Position numbers and translations under genes: made by a program | NCBI GenBank assembly: GCA_026391455.1 | Contig: JAPLEH010000033.1 | Span: 62,001 to 126,000, forward strand | Source: Bacteroidota bacterium | GTDB taxonomy: Bacteria; Bacteroidota; Bacteroidia; Chitinophagales; Chitinophagaceae | Direction of reading: 5' to 3' | DNA: 64,000 nt | Notes under the pieces: generated by a model | The model's input: only the letters and a program-made list of their open reading frames with translations | Told to the model about the DNA's origin: nothing | The model's database searches: none | In this document: positions 1 through 7,190 of the stretch, piece after piece | Layout of the letters: each line of letters starts with the position of its first letter | Numbering within the stretch: the first letter of the stretch is position 1

Positions 1-694
1 TCATTTCTTCCAGGAGTGATTGCGACGATTTATCAATGGCGAGTACTACCAGTTTTATCTGGTATGTATCGATGATTTTTTCCAGTTCGTCAAAATGACC
101 CAGCTTCGGTAATTGTTTTTGAATGCCGTTCTTACCATTGGGTTCGGGGCAAACATAACCTACATAACGATAACCCCCGTCATGCAGGTTTTTTTCCGTC
201 TCCCGTAATATGCGCAGGGCATTGTCATGACTTCCGGCCATCAGGGTATTGAAATAGACCTTGCCACTGAGTAATTGGCGCTTTACGATATTCAAAATAC
301 ACCACCTTCCCACAAAGGTGAGGCTCAGGTGGATGAGTAACAAAGACAGGAAGGCGGTATAGAAATAGCTGCTTTTACCGCCCGGATCATTGAACACAAA
401 AACGAGAAACAGAATGATGCTGCCAAACAAAGTGGAAACAAACGTTAGCGTAAACTCTTCGAAGCGTGATTTTTTGTACAAGTGATTATAGGTACCCGCC
501 AGGGTATACAACACCAGCCATCCCAGCGGTACTACCATGAAAATATACAGCAGGGATTGATAGCTGAGGGGGTACGCGCCCGTATCCTGCTGGAGGCTGG
601 CCCGCAGGGCATAAAAACAAAACCAGGCCATTGATGCGGTAAAAAAATCAACGACTGCATAGAGTGCTATGGGTATTTTTTTACCGGCTTGCAT
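1..694 (-). CDS. Polyprenyl glycosylphosphotransferase (initiating sugar transferase), N-terminal part
   Basis: The gene runs off the left edge; the 231 N-terminal residues are visible. They hold four hydrophobic segments (about residues 8-30, 44-66, 80-100 and 110-130) and then a soluble Rossmann-like region (about 145-231) with alternating strands such as VVLAID. This is the layout of the WbaP/WcaJ-type enzymes that load the first sugar phosphate onto undecaprenyl phosphate at the inner membrane; their catalytic domain would lie outside the window. The start codon overlaps the stop of the upstream oxidoreductase as TGATG, so the two are probably translationally coupled. The fold is seen only in part, so the exact substrate class is inferred. 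Confidence 0.78.
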   Translation of the reverse strand, partial: MQAGKKIPIALYAVVDFFTASMAWFCFYALRASLQQDTGAYPLSYQSLLYIFMVVPLGWLVLYTLAGTYNHLYKKSRFEEFTLTFVSTLFGSIILFLVFVFNDPGGKSSYFYTAFLSLLLIHLSLTFVGRWCILNIVKRQLLSGKVYFNTLMAGSHDNALRILRETEKNLHDGGYRYVGYVCPEPNGKNGIQKQLPKLGHFDELEKIIDTYQIKLVVLAIDKSSQSLLEEM

Positions 695-1668
695 CAGCGG
701 GAAATAATATTATTGCCGATCTTTTCCAATATCTGATGGGCCACATCCATGGCCATCAGCCCATCCATTTCGGATACGATCGTTTTGGTATTATTGACAA
801 TAGCATTCCTGAATTCTTCGAGTTCCATGCGTATCGCATTCACTTCGGGAACGATCGGGTTCGACATGGCGATCGTCTTTTTGCCCGTGGGCGTTTCAAT
901 GTCAAACGCAAACACATTCGAATCCTGCGGCTCTTTCAGTTTGATGATCTCGGTTTTCTTATTCAGGAAGTCGATGCCTATATAGGAGTCTTTCTGGAAT
1001 AAACGGATCTTGCGCATTTTTTTCATGGAAATGCGGCTGCTGGTAAGGTTGGCCACACAGCCATTATGAAATTCGATGCGTACGTTGGCAATATCCGGGG
1101 TCTCGGTCATTACGCCCACACCACTGGCTGAAATGGATTTTACATCACTTTTTACGATGCTGAGAATGATATCAATATCATGGATCATCAGATCCAGGAT
1201 CACACTTACTTCGGTACCACGGGGATTGAATTGTGCAAGACGATGCACTTCGATGAACATGGGGTTCAGTGACAGGTCTTTAATGGCGAGAAATGCGGGA
1301 TTGAACCGTTCCACATGACCCACCTGGAATTTGATGCCCGATTCTTTTGCCAGCTTTACCAGTTGGCGGGCTTCCGTCATATCATTGGCGAGAGGTTTTT
1401 CTACAAATACGTGTTTGCCTTTTTTGATCGCTTTTTCGCACCATTCATAATGAAAGTTGGTGGGTGCCACCACATCAATGGCATCACAGGCATCGATCAG
1501 GCTGTCGGCGTCGAGAAAACGGGGTAATTGGTATTTTTCAGATACCTGTATGGCAGTATCATCGTGCGGGTCATAAAACCCCACGATCTCCACATCCTGG
1601 ATCTCTTTCCAATTGTTCAGATGAAATTTTCCTAAATGGCCTACTCCAAAAACGCCAACCTTGAGCAT
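694..1668 (-). CDS. Gfo/Idh/MocA family oxidoreductase
   Basis: This 324-residue protein begins with a Rossmann nucleotide-binding motif (GVFGVGHLGKFH, residues 5-16) and carries the family EKP motif at residues 90-92, which includes the usual catalytic lysine. Family members reduce or oxidise sugars and sugar nucleotides with NAD(P). The next gene starts inside its stop codon (TGATG) and encodes an initiating sugar transferase, so a role in making or modifying a nucleotide sugar for surface polysaccharide is likely, though the substrate cannot be read from the sequence. A TATCTTTG box lies about 17 bases before the start. Confidence 0.85.
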   Translation of the reverse strand: MLKVGVFGVGHLGKFHLNNWKEIQDVEIVGFYDPHDDTAIQVSEKYQLPRFLDADSLIDACDAIDVVAPTNFHYEWCEKAIKKGKHVFVEKPLANDMTEARQLVKLAKESGIKFQVGHVERFNPAFLAIKDLSLNPMFIEVHRLAQFNPRGTEVSVILDLMIHDIDIILSIVKSDVKSISASGVGVMTETPDIANVRIEFHNGCVANLTSSRISMKKMRKIRLFQKDSYIGIDFLNKKTEIIKLKEPQDSNVFAFDIETPTGKKTIAMSNPIVPEVNAIRMELEEFRNAIVNNTKTIVSEMDGLMAMDVAHQILEKIGNNIISR

Positions 1669-1685
1669 ACGATTGAATTAATCCT

Positions 1686-1693
1686 CAAAGATA
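1686..1693 (-). promoter_or_regulatory. Candidate -7 box (TATCTTTG) for the oxidoreductase operon
   Basis: The minus strand reads TATCTTTG, a full match to the Bacteroidota -7 consensus TAnnTTTG, and would give a leader of roughly ten bases before the start at 1668. No clear TTTG is seen at the -33 position, so the call rests on one element. Confidence 0.4.
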
Positions 1694-1732
1694 AAGATTG
1701 GCAGGCGGAGTCTCTGGTTTGACTGAAAAAAC

Positions 1733-2488
1733 TTAGTTCAGCACCTTCGACTGACGCACATAGGCAGGGTGATAGATAAAGAGGCAGGTGCCGTTTTTGA
1801 TGGTATTGATCAATGGCCGGCTTACCTGTACCGGCACTGCGGGACAACCCTGGCTGCGGCCGATATATCCCTGAGCATTGGCCAGCTCCTGCGATACATA
1901 TGCTGCCCCGTGTACTACGATGCCTCGGTCGAAAGCCTGATCGTTGATACCTTTCTCTATGCCGGCAAGTTTGAGCGAATAGCCATTTTTTCCTTCGTAG
2001 GTCTCGCGGGTGATATAGAATCCCGGGCTGCTTTTATACGATTCGCCCTGGTTGGAAAAAGCAACAGCCCATTCACGACCGGTATTGCGGCCATGTGCCA
2101 CAAGTGTATTGAAAAGCACTTTGTATCTTTTCAGGTCCAGAACAAAAAGGCGTTTCTCTGTACTGGGCAGGCTGAAATCAATGATGGAAATGATCGAGTC
2201 GTTGAGGAGTTTGCCTTCTTCCAGCAGTTTATGCAGGCCTGCTTTCGCAAATGCATAGGCTTCGGCACTGAGCCCCCGGAGGTTCAACTGAAGGCTGTCA
2301 TAAACTGATTTCACATCTGGCGCAGCAGATAGGGGAGTGGGGTTAGCTTTTTCTATGGAATCGGCCGGAACTTTTGTGTGAAATAATTTAGTTCCATTAG
2401 CAGACTTTGCAAATGCAAACGGGAGATGAAGGAGCCCTATGACCACTGAGGATACCAGCAGGTAAAATCCCCTGATTCTTTTTTTCAT
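1733..2488 (-). CDS. Murein L,D-transpeptidase catalytic-domain family protein
   Basis: 251 residues. An N-terminal basic stretch and hydrophobic core (residues 1-27) form a likely signal peptide, placing the protein in the periplasm or outer envelope. The C-terminal half has the YkuD-like catalytic pattern: His193 in a VVHGAAYVS strand, then Ser212-Gln-Gly-Cys215, with Cys215 the expected nucleophile. Such enzymes cross-link or trim peptidoglycan. The match is to the shorter bacteroidete family with the RSQGCPAV signature rather than classic ErfK. It ends the minus-strand gene group and is followed on its 5' side by a long gene-poor gap. Confidence 0.8.
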   Translation of the reverse strand: MKKRIRGFYLLVSSVVIGLLHLPFAFAKSANGTKLFHTKVPADSIEKANPTPLSAAPDVKSVYDSLQLNLRGLSAEAYAFAKAGLHKLLEEGKLLNDSIISIIDFSLPSTEKRLFVLDLKRYKVLFNTLVAHGRNTGREWAVAFSNQGESYKSSPGFYITRETYEGKNGYSLKLAGIEKGINDQAFDRGIVVHGAAYVSQELANAQGYIGRSQGCPAVPVQVSRPLINTIKNGTCLFIYHPAYVRQSKVLN

Positions 2489-3127
2489 GTTTTACGTTTT
2501 TCACGCCCCTGTATATTGGATCAGCAACAATGCTTCACACGACCGGGAGCCATTAACCATTATTTATTAGTAACGCAGGGTTCGGGAATTTCCTATCTCA
2601 TAAGCGGGTTAGGATTGTTAAAATCTCTTAACATTTTGAATCCAATCTCGATTCAAACTATGTTGAGAGGTATAACAGCTTGTATTGGTAGGCACACAGG
2701 CACGAAATGTAACTGTATGGGCTGCAAATTTAAGCAATTTTGACGGGTAAGGGCTTTACATATGTCCTCAGTTATCCACTTTCTTGATCCGGGTCATCAT
2801 GGTCTGTACTAGTGAAGAACGGAGCGTGTTATGTGTGATTATTTTCCACAAAGCAAGCAATCTCAAATTGGCTCTTATATAATCCAATCAGATGTATGAA
2901 TGAATTGGAAGAAATGGCGGATAGTCCAAAAGTTATTTTAGGTATTTGGAAGTTTATTTCCGCTTTTTACAAATTGGATTATTGAAGCCATTTCTGGTCG
3001 TTTTGTGAAGCGAATAAAAAGGTTAGTAATAGCAGACGAGTTGATAATGAATGATATGGGATAAGAAAGATGGCAGTAATTACTATATATAAAAGGAAAT
3101 ATGCCCTGAATAATGTCGATTAAAAGC

Positions 3128-3179
3128 TTCTACATTACTTAGTCGTGTTTCTACATGCACTCCCTTTTTTGTAAATTTG
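3128..3179 (+). promoter_or_regulatory. Paired TTCTACA motif and -7 box upstream of the histidine kinase
   Basis: TTCTACA occurs at 3128-3134 and again at 3149-3155, 21 bp apart (two helical turns), followed by TAAATTTG at 3172-3179, a full match to TAnnTTTG. The second copy sits where the -33 element should be. The same motif pair, 23 bp apart, lies upstream of the LuxR-type gene at 5280. Together they look like a shared operator; the bound protein is unknown. Confidence 0.4.
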
Positions 3180-3283
3180 TATCTCAAAGCACATGAAAAT
3201 TAAATACCAGCCTGCTCTGCCAAGATCTAAGAGATGTCTGGTATGATATAATAGCCCACACTTCCCCGACAAATAACAGCTCT

Positions 3284-3311
3284 ATAATGGCTTGCAAGAG
3301 TACGCCATTAT
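3284..3311. promoter_or_regulatory. Inverted repeat ATAATGGC-N12-GCCATTAT
   Basis: Two perfect 8-base arms are separated by 12 bases, 150 bases before the preferred start of the kinase. There is no T-tract, so it is not a terminator. It could be an operator or a leader hairpin. Confidence 0.35.
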
Positions 3312-3462
3312 GTGAATGATACAAACAGGTAGTACGTATTGCTTAGAAATAATGTATTGGCATTATAGCAAGTATAGGAGAAAGAATGCCCTATCGTTGA
3401 TTCCCCATCCTGTCCGGAAAGGGATATCAAAGCAAACAGGGCGGACAAAGGAACAGAATCCA

Positions 3463-4260
3463 ATGATATTTAAACACAATACTATGAAAAGCCCTGAACA
3501 GACAGTTAGCATGAAAAAAGATACGGTAACCCGAATAGCTAAAGACCACATAACAGAGCCATCGTTTGACGACACACTGATCGCCATGACGCTGCATGAC
3601 GTTCGTTCCCCTTTATTTTATCTGAGCCGGATTACCCAAAGCGTTTGTGAAACAGCCGGCGATCATTTGCCAGCAGAACTGCGGGAGCAATTAGCGGACC
3701 TCCATCATTCTGTAAAGCAGGTATCGGGCTATGTGCAATATCTTTTTGAATGGATACATGCATCTGGTGACACAAACACTTTGCAGGTGAATACCGTACG
3801 CATGGAGGATTTGTTACGCAATGTTCAGCAAAATTATAGCTGGCTGGCTGCTGAGCGATCAAATACAATTCAGCACGACTGCCTCCCGGAATTATATATA
3901 AGAACGCGAACGGGTTTGCTCGAAATACTGCTTCGCAATTTGATGGATAATGCCATCAAGCATACGAATAGCGGAGCCATTACTGTAAAGGCATGGAAGG
4001 AAGGGGAGACTTTATTTGTACGTGTGTCAGATACCGGCGATGGAATGAGTACAGTAAAAAAGGAACAATTGTTGAAAGGGGTATTTAACAGCAATACCCC
4101 GGGCATGGGCTTCAGGTATATAAAGGAAATACTGCGTATGCTGAATGGCTCATTGCAGATTGACAGCGAACCAGGGCAGGGGACTTCGATCACCATCCAA
4201 CTGCCTGATATGAAAGCGGCAGACGAAGTGGTACTGCCAAACCGGCTCAGCAGGGCCTGA
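3463..4260 (+). CDS. Sensor-less histidine kinase (HisKA + HATPase)
   Basis: A short cytosolic histidine kinase. The phospho-acceptor box is LHDVRSP (codons 3592-3612, His at 3595) and the ATP domain shows the N box (NLMDNAIKHT), G1 box (VSDTGDGM) and a reduced G2 box (GMGF) before the C-terminal strands. No membrane segment or PAS domain precedes the H box, so input must come from a partner. The frame is open from 3316, but its first 49 codons have unusual composition (many Trp, His, Cys and Tyr); I prefer the ATG at 3463, and 3484, behind an A-rich leader, is equally possible. It converges with a NarL-type regulator 37 bases away, its likely partner. Confidence 0.82.
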   Translation: MIFKHNTMKSPEQTVSMKKDTVTRIAKDHITEPSFDDTLIAMTLHDVRSPLFYLSRITQSVCETAGDHLPAELREQLADLHHSVKQVSGYVQYLFEWIHASGDTNTLQVNTVRMEDLLRNVQQNYSWLAAERSNTIQHDCLPELYIRTRTGLLEILLRNLMDNAIKHTNSGAITVKAWKEGETLFVRVSDTGDGMSTVKKEQLLKGVFNSNTPGMGFRYIKEILRMLNGSLQIDSEPGQGTSITIQLPDMKAADEVVLPNRLSRA

Positions 4261-4297
4261 CAATTGTTTCAGCTTTGAATAAAGGAACGTGTAAAAC

Positions 4298-4924
4298 TCA
4301 GATGATCCTGTTCTCTTTGGCCATTTCCATCAGTTCATGTACGGTTTTGATATTGAGTTTATCGAAGATCCTGGTCTTGTAGGTCGAAATAGTAGGAGGT
4401 TTGAGATCCATGATTACACAGATCTCACTGGAGGTAAGCCCATTGGCCAGGTGCATGGCAACATCAAATTCTCTTTTAGCCAGTTGCCCGAAGGGATTAC
4501 TGGTATTTCCGTTTTTGATGTATTCCGTCATGAGTTCAATGACATCTTCGCTCATGTATTTTTTCCCTTCTGCTACTTTGTGTATCGCAGCGCGGATGAG
4601 CGTATCGTCTTCGCTTTTTTCTACATACCCATAAGCACCGGCTTTCAGGTAGCGAATGGCAAAGATCCGTTCGGGGTTGAGCGAGATGATGAGTATTTTA
4701 ATATGTGGATCAAGCAGCAACACCTGTTCAAGCATTTGTAAACTATCGGTGTCCGGCATTTTGAGGTCCATAAGCATCAGGTCAAATTTTTCATCGCGCA
4801 TTCGTGTATAAACGTCTGCTGCATTGCCTGCTTGAAAGATTGAAGCCTGTGGAAATTCTTCTTTGATAATAAGGGATAGGCCGAGGCGAACTATTTTGTG
4901 ATCATCTGCAATTAAAACTTTCAT
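4298..4924 (-). CDS. NarL/FixJ-type response regulator (REC + LuxR HTH)
   Basis: The receiver domain has the acidic pair in MKVLIADDHK, phospho-acceptor Asp in LMLMDLKMPD and Lys in YGYVEKS. A LuxR-type helix-turn-helix (GLTSSEICVIMDLKPPTISTYK) ends the protein. The frame continues to an ATG at 4942, six codons upstream; I use the ATG at 4924 because MKVLIADDHK is the normal family start. The gene is convergent with the histidine kinase at 3463 and divergent from a stand-alone LuxR-type gene at 5280, so the three probably form one regulatory unit. Confidence 0.9.
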   Translation of the reverse strand: MKVLIADDHKIVRLGLSLIIKEEFPQASIFQAGNAADVYTRMRDEKFDLMLMDLKMPDTDSLQMLEQVLLLDPHIKILIISLNPERIFAIRYLKAGAYGYVEKSEDDTLIRAAIHKVAEGKKYMSEDVIELMTEYIKNGNTSNPFGQLAKREFDVAMHLANGLTSSEICVIMDLKPPTISTYKTRIFDKLNIKTVHELMEMAKENRII

Positions 4925-5056
4925 AAGAATGGATTGGTGCAAAGAAATTTTATACGGTGTTTTTTACGGGTAAAAAATGGATTGCTTTAATTTTTTACCC
5001 ATGCAAAATTAGTTTATTTATTCGGCTTGATGATGATAAAAGTGAAACTTAATTGC

Positions 5057-5096
5057 GTAGAAATTTTTCTACAAAAATTGGGATGGCATTTCTACA
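5057..5096. promoter_or_regulatory. Second TTCTACA pair, overlapping a GTAGAAA/TTTCTAC inverted repeat
   Basis: TTCTACA stands at 5067-5073 and 5090-5096, 23 bp apart. The first copy is also the right arm of an inverted repeat GTAGAAA-TT-TTTCTAC (5057-5072). The site lies in the 337- to 355-base gap between the NarL-type regulator (minus) and the LuxR-type gene (plus), so it could act on either. Weak -7-like boxes TATATTTC (5100) and TAATCTTG (5118) follow on the plus strand. Confidence 0.38.
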
Positions 5097-5218
5097 AGAT
5101 ATATTTCAAACATTAGGTAATCTTGCGTATTAAACGGCACGATTCGATTTGCCGCACCTATTAATACCGTCTGCACTCCCACGCTGAAAGAATCAGCACC
5201 AATCATTTTTTAACAAGG

Positions 5219-5247
5219 CAATACATGTATTGAATCACTATATAGTG
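5219..5247. promoter_or_regulatory. Two perfect palindromes before the stand-alone LuxR-type gene
   Basis: CAATACATGTATTG (5219-5232) and CACTATATAGTG (5236-5247) are both perfect palindromes, centred 16 bp apart and ending 32 bases before the start codon. Dimeric LuxR-type domains bind such symmetric sites, so autoregulation is possible, but no binding consensus is known for this protein. Confidence 0.42.
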
Positions 5248-5279
5248 TTGCATTTATTTATAATTTAAAATATCCTTTT

Positions 5280-5510
5280 ATGACAACTGAGATTAAGTTT
5301 GCAAAGCTTACAAAGCGCCAGATGCAGATCGTAAAAATGATCGCCCGTGGTATGAGTTCCAGAGAAATTGCCGAACAACTGGGCTTGAGTAACCGTACCG
5401 TTGAAGTACATCGTTACAATATTCTACGGAAAACGAATTCAAAGAATTCTATCATGGCAATTAAGAAAGTAATGATCGATAATACGATCAGGGCTGCAGC
5501 CATGTCCTGA
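5280..5510 (+). CDS. Stand-alone LuxR-type helix-turn-helix protein
   Basis: At 76 residues the protein is almost only a GerE/LuxR DNA-binding domain (about residues 8-65: LTKRQMQIVKMIARGMSS, REIAEQLGL, RTVEVHRYNI) with no receiver or ligand domain. Either it binds DNA constitutively, or it dimerises with the neighbouring NarL-type regulator. Two perfect palindromes lie just upstream. The start follows an AT-rich leader and no earlier in-frame start fits. The family call is firm; the role is unknown. Confidence 0.85.
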   Translation: MTTEIKFAKLTKRQMQIVKMIARGMSSREIAEQLGLSNRTVEVHRYNILRKTNSKNSIMAIKKVMIDNTIRAAAMS

Positions 5511-5767
5511 TAGGGCAGTATTCGCCAAATCAATTCGGTCACCTGTATTGATTAAACGGTGCCAACTGTTTTCAATCAGTATGAAAACATGTTGACGTTT
5601 TTTCTGTGAAGACGGATCATAGCCCCGGCAATAGAACCGGGTGATAGTAATGGATTACTATGTATTTCCAAACATGGTTGAAAATACAGGAGCGTTCTTT
5701 TATCGCAACACATTCATTTAGTTTCCAACGATCCGTTCCCCTTTATTCATTAAGGCAAAATACCGGT

Positions 5768-5953
5768 TCAGAGAATCAGGTAGTTTGCCTTTTTTCTTTT
5801 ATTCAGTATGTATGAAAAGGGTGGCTGCATCATTTTCCGAACAGGTATGAATGATATGCGGGGTACTATTTTTTTTTTTTTGCTGAACAGGTATATCAGC
5901 AGTACAAGGATTAGTAATCCTCCGGAACCATATATCATATAACTTACAGGCAT
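5768..5953 (-). CDS. Possible small single-span membrane peptide
   Basis: The 61-codon frame encodes one hydrophobic segment (about residues 9-24, GGLLILVLLIYLF) followed by a Lys-rich stretch and a basic tail, a plausible N-out/C-in membrane peptide. A TATATTTG box (minus strand, 5967-5974) lies just before its start. Against it: part of the frame is a run of 13 T (Lys codons on the minus strand), which is prone to length change, and the peptide resembles no family I know. Confidence 0.33.
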   Translation of the reverse strand: MPVSYMIYGSGGLLILVLLIYLFSKKKKIVPRISFIPVRKMMQPPFSYILNKRKKANYLIL

Positions 5954-6064
5954 ACTTTTACAGCATCAAATATATGTTTCTTATTTTCAATTGTTATTTT
6001 CGGTTTTGAAACAACTCATTCCGAATACTTTTGGGATAAACTCATAAATTATACCACTTTTCTG

Positions 6065-6490
6065 ATGCGCAGAATACGACCTGATGTGGACATTATACTC
6101 GACCTGCTGAATGCGGTGCTGGCAGCCCATCCGGATTCCGCATTTACCCAAAGCCTGCTGGTTCAATACCAGGAAAGGGGTGGACTCAGTAAAAAGCAAC
6201 TGGAAGGATTGTATGGAAAGGCCTCCAGGCTGAAGGATATCCCTCCCGGAAAGCTAGCCACGCTGGAGGCTATCATTCTGAAGAAAAAGGGCAAACAACG
6301 TTCCGCCTTACCCCCCAATACCCCATTGTATAAGGCTGATAATGAAGCTCTCTTTCAGGTAAACCAGATTCTGGAGAAGTTTCCTGCACATAAAAGGGTG
6401 TTGTTTTTCCGCTCCAAACTGGAGAATAATGAGCCCCTTTCGGGCCCGGAAAAGACCGAATTGAAGCGCTTTATGGGTCTCCTGAAATAA
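6065..6490 (+). CDS. Hypothetical protein with an internal duplication
   Basis: I do not recognise this 141-residue, mostly helical, soluble protein. Its two halves look related: residues about 10-55 (LLNAVLAAHP, FTQSLLVQYQ, GGLSKKQLEGL) and about 97-141 (VNQILEKFP, FFRSKLENNEP, LSGPEKTEL) share the order helix / FP-or-HP / F-x-x-S-x-L / LS-x-x-x / L. A basic linker (KKKGKQR) joins them. The LSxKQ pattern occurs in some DNA-metabolism proteins, but that is too short to assign a function. It sits 69 bases before the ECF sigma gene. Confidence 0.62.
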   Translation: MRRIRPDVDIILDLLNAVLAAHPDSAFTQSLLVQYQERGGLSKKQLEGLYGKASRLKDIPPGKLATLEAIILKKKGKQRSALPPNTPLYKADNEALFQVNQILEKFPAHKRVLFFRSKLENNEPLSGPEKTELKRFMGLLK

Positions 6491-6559
6491 TTGAATTAAC
6501 TTTATTCGGGGCAACCCTAACTGGTCACCCACCGATTACATACCGAAATCTGTGCATAC

Positions 6560-7144
6560 GTGCTAACAGCAGAGGAATTAACCTATCATGTAGAGGGCTG
6601 TTCCCTCAACCGGAGAGAGAGCCAAAAAATTATTTACAGCTCTTTTTACGGGTATGCTATGGCCATATGCGACCGCTATGCGGGAAAACAGGACGATGCC
6701 ATTGAAATATTAAACGATGGCTTCCTCAAAATTTTCCGCGAAATACACCATTACCAACCCGCTTATTCTGATGTGGTCAGTTCATTTAAAGGATGGCTCC
6801 GGAAAATAATGGTATATACCGCCATCGATCATTTCCGAAAAAATCAGAAACATAAAATGGTGACCCAACTGGATCCGGTCGAATACCAGATGGCTTCAAC
6901 CAGCGCCAGTGCCATTGATAAATTATCATATGACGAGATCATCCGGGCTATTCAGGACCTATCTCCCGGATACCGGACCGTCTTCAACCTGTTTGTAATA
7001 GACGGGCTTAGTCATGATGAAATTGCAGCGAAACTGGATATCTCAACCGGTACTTCCAAATCGAACCTGTCGAAAGCACGTAAACAATTACAAAAAATCT
7101 TATATAAGCTGAATGAAATACATGAGACGAGAAATGCCGTATAA
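6560..7144 (+). CDS. ECF-type RNA polymerase sigma factor
   Basis: 194 residues with region 2 (about 27-95, including DDAIEILNDGFLKIF and the RKIMVYTAIDHFRK helix) and region 4 (about 130-185, LSPGYRTVFNLFVIDGLSHD, EIAAKLDISTGTSKSNLSKA). The 46-base gap to the next gene, whose product has a cytosolic N-terminus and a membrane segment, fits the usual sigma/anti-sigma order. The chosen start is GTG; no ATG lies in frame nearby upstream. No FecR-type gene is present, so this is not the classic iron/TonB signalling pair. Confidence 0.9.
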   Translation: MLTAEELTYHVEGCSLNRRESQKIIYSSFYGYAMAICDRYAGKQDDAIEILNDGFLKIFREIHHYQPAYSDVVSSFKGWLRKIMVYTAIDHFRKNQKHKMVTQLDPVEYQMASTSASAIDKLSYDEIIRAIQDLSPGYRTVFNLFVIDGLSHDEIAAKLDISTGTSKSNLSKARKQLQKILYKLNEIHETRNAV

Positions 7145-7190
7145 ATCATAAACCCATAGAAAACTAAATAAACAAGTTAATACCGATACA

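Larger units (their letters stand above)
2489..3462. other. Long gap without a convincing gene (974 bases)
   Basis: The stretch is AT-rich, has no long open frame with protein-like composition, and shows no tRNA or rRNA signature. It contains a pair of TTCTACA repeats (3128-3155), a TAAATTTG -7-like box (3172-3179) and an inverted repeat ATAATGGC-N12-GCCATTAT (3284-3311), all pointing toward the histidine kinase gene. A 29-codon frame at 2896-2985 was noticed but has no support. Confidence 0.6.

Noticed and set aside
2516-2743. 75-codon plus-strand open frame in the long gap
   Set aside because: No family resemblance, mixed composition and no promoter or leader signal.
2896-2985. 29-codon frame beginning MNELEEMADSP
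   Set aside because: Reads like a peptide, but length, context and lack of promoter do not separate it from chance.
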